Positions 7,929 to 12,977 of a stretch of 12,977 nucleotides of DNA are shown in pieces (position 1 is the first letter of the stretch; every line of letters starts with the position of its first letter). A program made the translations under genes and the position numbers. The notes below the pieces were generated by a model. That model was not told where the DNA came from, searched no databases, and saw only the letters and a list, made by a program, of their open reading frames with translations. Source of the DNA: Acidobacteriaceae bacterium. GTDB taxonomy: Bacteria > Acidobacteriota > Terriglobia > Terriglobales > SbA1. The DNA is taken from the NCBI GenBank assembly GCA_019237515.1, contig JAFAGX010000650.1, positions 1 through 12,977 on the forward strand. Direction: 5' to 3'.

Positions 7929-7957
7929 TTGAGATTTGCACGCCATAGATTTATTGT
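7929..7957 (+). promoter_or_regulatory. Candidate sigma70-like promoter for the Asp-box protein gene
   Basis: TTGAGA (7929-7934) and TATTGT (7952-7957) are separated by 17 bp. Transcription would begin near 7964, just before the Shine-Dalgarno at 7970. This fits translation starting at 7980 rather than at the TTG at 7929, which overlaps the -35 box. Confidence 0.4.
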
Positions 7958-7969
7958 GTTAGCGCTTCC

Positions 7970-7974
7970 GGAGG
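7970..7974 (+). promoter_or_regulatory. Ribosome binding site that decides the Asp-box protein start
   Basis: GGAGG lies 5 nt before the TTG at 7980 and is the only strong Shine-Dalgarno near the start of this frame. Starting here gives a canonical signal peptide. Starting at 7929 adds 17 residues ahead of it. Confidence 0.65.
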
Positions 7975-7979
7975 CGCAA

Positions 7980-10900
7980 TTGAGAACCGCTGCGGTGGTC
8001 ACTCTTGTTCTTTGCTCCATCTCTTTTCTCCATTCGCAAAAAACGCAACCCAACCAGGCTTCTGAACCCGGGCGAAAATCCGAGACCACAACCAAGGCTC
8101 CTGGAACAGCCGCGGCGGGTGTGGCCCAGCAGGAGGAAGACGACGAGAAGGGCCCTTGGAAAGCCCTGAAATATCGCCTGATCGGCCCATTCCGTGGTGG
8201 CCGCGTGGTGGCTGTTTCGGGTGTGCTTGGGCAGGATAACGTCTATTACTTCGGTGCCGTTGCTGGCGGCGTCTGGAAAACCACCGATGGTGGTCTCAAC
8301 TGGAAACCCATCTTTGACAAGCAAAAAGACGCGTCCCCCTCCATCGGTGCGATTGCCGTTTCTGAATCTGACCCGAACACCATCTACGTCGGAACCGGAG
8401 AAGCCTGCATCCGCGGCAATATCGTCGGCGGAAATGGCGTGTATAAGTCGATCGACGCGGGAAAAACCTGGAAGCTTATGGGTCTCGCGGATACTCACGC
8501 CATTGGACGGCTTATCATCAATCCGAAAAATCCCGATATCGCTTTTGTGGCAGCGCTGGGACATCCCTTCGCCGATAACGAGGAGCGCGGAATCTTTCGC
8601 ACGCGTGACGGCGGGAAAACCTGGGAAAAGGTCCTCTACAAAGATGCGAAGACCGGCGGCATCGATGTGCAATTTGATCCCGCGAATCCCAACATCTTGT
8701 TCGCGGCTTTATGGCAGGCAAGGCGTATGCCCTGGAATCTGGACAGCGGCGGTCCTGGAAGCGGGCTCTACCGTTCTGCTGATGGTGGAACCACTTGGAA
8801 GGAATTGAAAGGGCACGGACTGCCGGACGGAACTCTAGGCCGGATCGGAGTCACGGTTTCGGGTGCAAATCCCAATCGCATTTGGGCCATCATTGAAGCT
8901 GAGAAAGGTGGCATCTACCGCTCCGATGACGGCGGCGAAACCTGGCACATTACGACTGATGATCATCGTTTTCGTCAGCGCGCGTGGTATTACTCGCACA
9001 TTTTTGCAGATCCCAAATCTTCCGATACTGTCTACATTCTGAACACCGCGGCCTACCGCTCGAATGACGGAGGAAAGACCTTCATCAACCTTCATGCGCC
9101 CCACGGCGATAATCACGCACTCTGGATAGATCCCAATAATCCAAAGCGTCTCATGAATGGCAATGATGGCGGGGCAACCATTTCCACTGATGGTGGCTCC
9201 AGCTGGGGCACGCTCTACAACCAGCCCACAGCCCAGTTCTATCATGTCACCACTGATAACCAGTTTCCTTACTATGTCTATGGCGCGCAGCAAGACAACT
9301 CAACGGTCGCGATCGCCAGTGCCGGACTTGATGGTGCTGTTGATCGCTCCGACTGGTACGACGCTGGTGGAGGTGAGAGTGGTTACCTTGCACCCGATCC
9401 CTCCGACCCGCAAATCGTCTACGCCGGTTCTTACGGCGGTGATATTACGCGGTACGATCACCGTACCCACCAAACGCAAGCCGTCAATCCCTGGCCAGTG
9501 AATCCCATTGGCTGGGCCGCTGGCGATCTGAAATACCGTTTTCAATGGACTGAGCCGATCGTGTTCTCGCCTCACGATCCCAAGACCCTTTATTTCGCCG
9601 CACAGGTGCTTTTTAAAACCACTGATGCCGGCATGAGTTGGAGCATAATCAGCCCTGACTTAACGCGGAACGACAAATCGAAACAGGCTTCTTCCGGCGG
9701 TTCCATCACGAAGGACAATACCGGCGTCGAGGTTTACGACACAATCTTTTCCGTCGTCGAATCTCCCGTGCAGAAAGACTTGATTTGGGCAGGCACCGAT
9801 GACGGCTTGGTTCATCTCACTCGCGATGGTGGGCAGCAATGGGACAATGTAACTCCCAAAGCCATGCCTGACTGGGGCACCGTGAGCATGGTTGAAGTTT
9901 CGCCGCGCGATGCCGGCACAGCCTATATAGCCGTCGAGCGCCACAAGATGGATGATTTCGCGCCTTATGTTTTCAAGACCACCGATTTCGGCAAGACCTG
10001 GACCAAGCTGGTGACGGGCTTTCCAGCCAATGACTACGTCCATGCCGTGCGCGTTGATCCTCGCCGCCCAGACTTGCTTTTCGCCGGAACCGAGCAAGGT
10101 GTCTACGTTTCCTATGACGACGGTGCGCACTGGCAATCATTGCAACTCAACCTGCCGGCCTCACCAGTTAACGATCTTGTACTCAAGAACGACGACCTTG
10201 TCGTCGCTACGCATGGCCGTAGCTTCTGGATCCTGGACGACATTGCTCCGCTCGAGCAATACAGCGACGCAATTCCGAAGGAAGATGTGCACCTCTTCAC
10301 GCCCGCTCCCACCAACCACACTCTTTTTCGCGCTGGCTTTTTTGCACCTCAAGGAAACATCGGCAAGAATCCGCCCGCCGGCGCGATTATTGATTACTGG
10401 CTGAAAACTGCCGTCGAGAAGCCCGAAGAAGCAAAAGCGCAGGACGCAAAACCCAAGGGCACAAGCCCGTCCGAATCGATCCCGGACAAAGAAGTGCCTG
10501 AGCCGCCAAAAATCACAGTCGAAATCCTGGACGCTTCAGGCAAAGTCATTCGTAAGTATCCCAAAAAAGAGGAAGCCCCAGAGGAAGACGAGGAATCTTC
10601 CAACCGCGATCGCAATGCCGGTAAGCCCACCGGTGACGCTGGCCTGAATCGTTTTGTGTGGGATTTGCGATACGAAGGGGCCACCAAAGTGCCGCATGCG
10701 CCACTCTGGGGCGGGTCCACCGACGGTCCCGACGCGCTGCCCGGGAAATACCAAGTCCGGCTGACTGTGCTCGGCAAATCTTATACGGCACCTCTGGAGA
10801 TTCAGCCCGATACCCGGCTGAAAATCACTCAGGATGATCTCGCAAAGCAATTTGACTTGCTCTTGAGGATTCGCGACAAAGTGACAGAAACCGACGACGC

Positions 10901-11309
10901 GATCATTCAGATTCGCGATCTTCGGGACCAGATCAACATCCTGAACAAGCGCCTAAAAGATGACCCGCGGGCTAAAACCGTGGCCGACGCCGGGAAATCC
11001 CTGGACAAGAAAATGACCGAGGTAGAAGAGGCGCTGATTCAGACGAAGGCCAAGAGCAGCCAGGACGTCCTCAATTTTCCGATTCGCCTGAACAACCAAT
11101 TGGTGGCGCTTGGTGGAGTGGTCAGCAGCGCCGACTCGGCCCCCACAAAGCAGTCCTATGAAGTGTTTGACATGCTTAGCAAAGCCGTTGATGAACAACT
11201 GGCAAAGTGGAAGGCAATCGTCGCGACGGATGTCGTATCGTACAACAATTTGATGAAGCAGCAGGATGTTCCCGCGCTTTATCTGACCAAGCCGGCGGGC
11301 GGAAGCTAG
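7980..11309 (+). CDS. Large exported Asp-box (BNR/sortilin-like) beta-propeller protein
   Basis: A 1109-residue protein. The first 20 residues form a signal peptide (MRTAAVVTLVLCSISFLHSQ). Residues about 45-730 contain eleven Asp-box motifs of the S/T-x-D-x-G-x-x-W/F type, from TTDGGLNW at 101 to SYDDGAHW at 711, including SIDAGKTW, TRDGGKTW, SADGGTTW, SDDGGETW, SNDGGKTF, STDGGSSW, TTDAGMSW, TRDGGQQW and TTDFGKTW. These mark one or two beta-propellers of the sortilin/VPS10-BNR class, often annotated glycosyl hydrolase although sialidase catalysis is not shown here. A Lys/Glu/Pro-rich linker (about 812-843) leads to an FlgD/Ig-like domain from about 844 (ITVEILDASGKVI, later LNRFVWDLRY and LPGKYQVRLTV). 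A helical, probably coiled-coil tail runs from about 954 to the end. It is probably periplasmic or secreted and may bind polymers or proteins. The substrate is unknown. Confidence 0.9.
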   Translation: MRTAAVVTLVLCSISFLHSQKTQPNQASEPGRKSETTTKAPGTAAAGVAQQEEDDEKGPWKALKYRLIGPFRGGRVVAVSGVLGQDNVYYFGAVAGGVWKTTDGGLNWKPIFDKQKDASPSIGAIAVSESDPNTIYVGTGEACIRGNIVGGNGVYKSIDAGKTWKLMGLADTHAIGRLIINPKNPDIAFVAALGHPFADNEERGIFRTRDGGKTWEKVLYKDAKTGGIDVQFDPANPNILFAALWQARRMPWNLDSGGPGSGLYRSADGGTTWKELKGHGLPDGTLGRIGVTVSGANPNRIWAIIEAEKGGIYRSDDGGETWHITTDDHRFRQRAWYYSHIFADPKSSDTVYILNTAAYRSNDGGKTFINLHAPHGDNHALWIDPNNPKRLMNGNDGGATISTDGGSSWGTLYNQPTAQFYHVTTDNQFPYYVYGAQQDNSTVAIASAGLDGAVDRSDWYDAGGGESGYLAPDPSDPQIVYAGSYGGDITRYDHRTHQTQAVNPWPVNPIGWAAGDLKYRFQWTEPIVFSPHDPKTLYFAAQVLFKTTDAGMSWSIISPDLTRNDKSKQASSGGSITKDNTGVEVYDTIFSVVESPVQKDLIWAGTDDGLVHLTRDGGQQWDNVTPKAMPDWGTVSMVEVSPRDAGTAYIAVERHKMDDFAPYVFKTTDFGKTWTKLVTGFPANDYVHAVRVDPRRPDLLFAGTEQGVYVSYDDGAHWQSLQLNLPASPVNDLVLKNDDLVVATHGRSFWILDDIAPLEQYSDAIPKEDVHLFTPAPTNHTLFRAGFFAPQGNIGKNPPAGAIIDYWLKTAVEKPEEAKAQDAKPKGTSPSESIPDKEVPEPPKITVEILDASGKVIRKYPKKEEAPEEDEESSNRDRNAGKPTGDAGLNRFVWDLRYEGATKVPHAPLWGGSTDGPDALPGKYQVRLTVLGKSYTAPLEIQPDTRLKITQDDLAKQFDLLLRIRDKVTETDDAIIQIRDLRDQINILNKRLKDDPRAKTVADAGKSLDKKMTEVEEALIQTKAKSSQDVLNFPIRLNNQLVALGGVVSSADSAPTKQSYEVFDMLSKAVDEQLAKWKAIVATDVVSYNNLMKQQDVPALYLTKPAGGS

Positions 11310-11343
11310 ACACGTGTGGTTCGTGATAAGGTGTTGGCGACTT

Positions 11344-11366
11344 CGTAGCTGTTGCTCGAAGCTACG
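11344..11366. terminator. Hairpin between convergent genes, possible terminator
   Basis: CGTAGCT (11344-11350) and AGCTACG (11360-11366) form a perfect 7-bp stem with a 9-nt loop. It lies in the 83-nt gap between the convergent Asp-box and Flp pilin genes. Neither strand has a run of T after the stem, so it is not a classical intrinsic terminator. Its place between convergent stops is the main support. Confidence 0.35.
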
Positions 11367-11392
11367 TCCTGGGAGGGGAGTTTCTGTCTCGA

Positions 11393-11560
11393 CTAGCTTC
11401 CGATCGCGCTGGCTACGCTGGAGAAAACGTTATTGGAATTCCCGCCAATCAGCTTTACAGTGCCCACGACGATCACCAGGATGACGGCTAACATCACCGC
11501 GTACTCCGCAACGTCCTGGCCTTCCTCTCCCGCCCAAAGCCAATTCAATAGCTTACTCAC
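11393..11560 (-). CDS. flp: Flp/Fap-type pilin
   Basis: A 55-residue prepilin that is the structural subunit of Flp (Tad) pili. The short basic leader VSKLLNWLWAGEEG is followed by QDVAEY. This gives the Flp processing motif G-xxxx-E-Y, with cleavage expected after Gly14 and the conserved Glu19-Tyr20. A hydrophobic helix covers about 21-38 (AVMLAVILVIVVGTVKLI) and a short Asn/Ser-rich end follows. Length and layout are typical. The GTG at 11560 is chosen because GAGGAGGAG lies just upstream with about 5 nt spacing. The longer frame from 11728 adds 56 residues with no pilin character. The gene stands alone, without the prepilin peptidase, CpaB/C, secretin or TadA. It may be a solo pilin served by machinery elsewhere, and the CpaE-like protein at 5635-6870 is the only related gene here. 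Confidence 0.9.
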   Translation of the reverse strand: MSKLLNWLWAGEEGQDVAEYAVMLAVILVIVVGTVKLIGGNSNNVFSSVASAIGS

Positions 11561-11833
11561 AAACTCCTCCTCACGCGATAAAGACTCGTCACAGCGCCTA
11601 TGCAAGAGAGTGCAGCATAGCGGCAGCGGGAACAATGGCACTTTCGACATTCCCGCCTTACCAGAGTAATCAACCGTGGTTACCCCAAACCAGCGCTCGC
11701 CCCGAAAAGCTCGTGCGTTTTCTTGCAATTCGCGGAATTCCAGTCAGAAAACCCTCAGTATTGTTCGAGCATCCATTCCGTCGCGCAGGTAGGTGTTTTC
11801 GTACCTTTAGCCCTTTTTGAAAGGAAATGGCCC

Positions 11834-12370
11834 ATGGAGACTATTACCGGAGTTTTCGGCTCGCGAAAGCAAGCAGAGGATACGGTAAACGAACTGATGC
11901 GGGACGTTCTCCCCGATCACTCGATAATCTTTTTCTCCGGCGAGAAATCGGCTAGCGAAGTTTCCGCTCTTCCCACGACGGACGCGGAGAGTGATGGCAT
12001 GGGCGAAGCCTTGGGCGCCGTGGTCGGGGGAGCCGTCGGAGGCGGCGCAGGCTTTGCGCTCGGCAGCATGGCCGTCAGTCTGGCCGTTCCAGGTGTAGGC
12101 CCTATTCTCGCTGCCGGTCTAGGCGCTGCGGCATTACTCGGTCTTGGCGGCGCTGCCGTAGGTGGCGCCGTGGGCCATGCCAGTGAAGCTGCTATGGATG
12201 TAGGCGTACCACGAGATGATGTTCAGCTGTATCGCGATCTTCTGGCGCGCGGCAGATCCTTAGTAATTGCGAAAGTCGATTCGGAAACCCAAGGTCATGA
12301 AGTGCGCCAAATCCTCGGCAAGTACGGGGCGGAAGACATAGAAGACGCGAGACGCCAGCTAGCCGCATAA
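11834..12370 (+). CDS. Glycine-zipper general-stress-like protein
   Basis: A 178-residue protein. The N-terminus, TITGVFGSRKQAEDTVNEL (3-21), resembles the start of the YflT/general-stress-17M-type domain, a small alpha/beta fold. Residues about 57-118 are a Gly/Ala-rich hydrophobic block with repeated GxxxG (GAVVGGAVGGGAGFALG and AAVGGAVG), expected to enter or span a membrane. Residues about 120-178 return to an alpha/beta pattern (VPRDDVQLYRDLLARGRSLV, then GAEDIEDARRQL), as seen in such stress proteins. The start has AAGGA eight bases upstream. The frame extends back to 11723 without domain support. Similar proteins are often induced by heat, salt or desiccation, but the function is not established. 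The gene is divergent from the Flp pilin across 273 nt. A small dyad AATTC-gcg-GAATT (11727-11739) lies in that spacer. Confidence 0.75.
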   Translation: METITGVFGSRKQAEDTVNELMRDVLPDHSIIFFSGEKSASEVSALPTTDAESDGMGEALGAVVGGAVGGGAGFALGSMAVSLAVPGVGPILAAGLGAAALLGLGGAAVGGAVGHASEAAMDVGVPRDDVQLYRDLLARGRSLVIAKVDSETQGHEVRQILGKYGAEDIEDARRQLAA

Positions 12371-12491
12371 AGCCGTTGCGTCCCGCACATTGCTGCGCTA
12401 GCCTAATTCCGCTCTCGCGATTTCTCCCCTCCTTCTACTCATCACCCATGTTCATGGCCGACAGCTGCATTGCATGTCGAAAATAGAGGGG

Positions 12492-12500
12492 TTATCCACA
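12492..12500 (+). promoter_or_regulatory. Perfect DnaA-box 9-mer
   Basis: TTATCCACA is identical to the strongest E. coli DnaA box. It stands alone: I saw no second box or AT-rich unwinding region nearby, so it is not an origin by itself. It could be a DnaA-responsive site ahead of smc or chance. Confidence 0.4.
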
Positions 12501-12551
12501 GGATGGTACTACATATGGTGTTTTCATCCTTGACCCTGGCACAAATTGAAA

Positions 12552-12568
12552 GTTACAGTAGCTGTAAC
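12552..12568. repeat. Perfect 17-nt dyad upstream of smc
   Basis: GTTACAG and CTGTAAC flank a 3-nt centre (TAG), giving a perfect inverted repeat about 160 nt before the smc start. It looks like an operator for a dimeric regulator; a 3-nt loop is too tight for a strong hairpin. No regulator gene is adjacent. Confidence 0.4.
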
Positions 12569-12730
12569 CTGTGCCACGTGCCATCCAGCCGGAGAACTGC
12601 GTGTAAGAAACAACCGGGTCGAGTATCTGAATGGTAAACACGTGTCGGACATCAGATATTTCGACGAAATAATTCGATCTTCCCGGTATTTCAGCGGCCC
12701 TGACCTGCCCTATTGGGCAAGGAGTACACG

Positions 12731-12977
12731 TTGCTAAAACTAAAGAGATTACAAATTCTTGGCTTCAAATCCTTCTGCGACCGCACGGAATTGAAATTTC
12801 ACGGTGAGGGCGTGGCTGCCATTATTGGCCCTAATGGATGCGGCAAATCGAATATTGCCGACGCCATCTCCTGGGTCCTCGGCGAGCAATCAGCCAAAAC
12901 CCTCCGTGGGTCGCGCATGGAAGATGTCATCTTTGCGGGCACTCGCGATCGCAAGCCAACCGGCATGGCCGAAGTTG
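12731..12977 (+). CDS. smc: Chromosome segregation protein SMC (partial, N-terminus only)
   Basis: The first 82 residues of the condensin-type ATPase that compacts and helps segregate chromosomes with ScpA and ScpB. The head start is clear: [18 protein letters not shown] (2-19) then the Walker A motif GPNGCGKSN (33-41) and [19 protein letters not shown] (42-60), in the usual SMC order. The start codon is TTG, supported by AAGGAG 6 nt upstream. No other in-frame start lies before the conserved LKLKRL segment. The coiled coil, hinge and C-terminal Walker B half are beyond the window. The long leader with a DnaA box and a dyad hints at control of its own. A DNA-repair RecN or Rad50-like ATPase is unlikely given the FKSF and [12 protein letters not shown] sequence. 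Confidence 0.95.
   Translation, partial: MLKLKRLQILGFKSFCDRTELKFHGEGVAAIIGPNGCGKSNIADAISWVLGEQSAKTLRGSRMEDVIFAGTRDRKPTGMAEV

Larger units (their letters stand above)
12371..12730. other. Intergenic leader before smc, 360 bp
   Basis: No convincing gene. A 63-codon frame (TTG at 12546 to TAA at 12735) lacks a ribosome site and overlaps the smc start, so I treat it as unlikely. The stretch holds an imperfect dyad at 12459-12479 (CGACA, then TGCA-t-TGCA, then TGTCG), a DnaA-box 9-mer at 12492-12500, a 17-nt dyad at 12552-12568, and at its end the smc Shine-Dalgarno AAGGAG (12719-12724). Confidence 0.5.

Noticed and set aside
11576..11605. Sigma70-like boxes for the pilin (TTGCAT and TTATCG on the minus strand)
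   Set aside because: The predicted start of transcription would fall inside the Shine-Dalgarno.
11561..11728. N-terminal extension of the Flp pilin frame
   Set aside because: Flp prepilins have short leaders, and a strong Shine-Dalgarno precedes the GTG at 11560.
11722..11745. Possible sigma54 promoter upstream of the Flp pilin on the minus strand (TGGAAT ... TTGCA)
   Set aside because: The GG to GC distance is 13 bp instead of 10.
12459..12479. Origin of replication near smc based on the DnaA box and dyad
   Set aside because: Only one DnaA box, no AT-rich unwinding region, and no dnaA, dnaN or parAB genes nearby.
12546..12737. 63-codon frame before smc containing a CATCH (CxxCH, haem-like) motif
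   Set aside because: No ribosome site, TTG start inside a dyad, overlap with the smc start, and no other cytochrome feature. The motif is most likely chance.

Overview
The window looks like chromosomal DNA from an Acidobacteriota-type soil bacterium (Koribacter/Terriglobia-like). This is an inference from the gene mix: a bacterial deoxyhypusine-synthase-like protein, a PEP-CTERM surface protein, a very large secreted Asp-box (BNR/sortilin-like) propeller protein, an Flp pilin and CpaE/TadZ apart from a tad cluster, and moderately GC-rich sequence with several TTG starts. I see no insertion sequence, phage gene, CRISPR array, tRNA or rRNA.

Layout. (1) 1-1786: a divergent pair, a deoxyhypusine-synthase-family gene (minus, C-terminus off the window) and an N-carbamoylputrescine amidase gene (plus). 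Both point to polyamine metabolism, and a short 7-bp tandem repeat lies between them. (2) 1905-5605: a two-gene operon, an exported TPR protein followed 8 nt later by a 737-residue protein of unknown function. The C-terminal part of the latter carries what I read as a divergent class III nucleotide-cyclase-like domain. (3) 5635-6870 (minus): a CpaE/TadZ-type protein (receiver-like domain plus MinD/ParA-type ATPase), convergent with the operon. (4) 7260-7865: a small PEP-CTERM exported protein. (5) 7980-11309: a 1109-residue exported protein with eleven Asp-box motifs, an FlgD-like domain and a helical tail. (6) 11393-11560 (minus): a 55-residue Flp-type pilin. (7) 11834-12370: a glycine-zipper, general-stress-like protein. 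(8) 12371-12730: a non-coding leader holding a perfect DnaA-box 9-mer and a 17-nt dyad. (9) 12731-12977: the start of smc (chromosome-segregation ATPase), cut by the window edge.

How the genes relate. The first pair suggests polyamine synthesis: carbamoylputrescine to putrescine, then possibly an aminobutyl-transfer step by the DHS-like enzyme. CpaE and the Flp pilin belong to the same pilus type, but about 4.5 kb of unrelated plus-strand genes separates them and no other tad gene is visible. The PEP-CTERM and Asp-box proteins are envelope or secreted products. The best candidate for undescribed biology is the TPR plus cyclase-like operon. Several starts were moved from the longest open frame to a codon with a well-placed Shine-Dalgarno; three of these are TTG.
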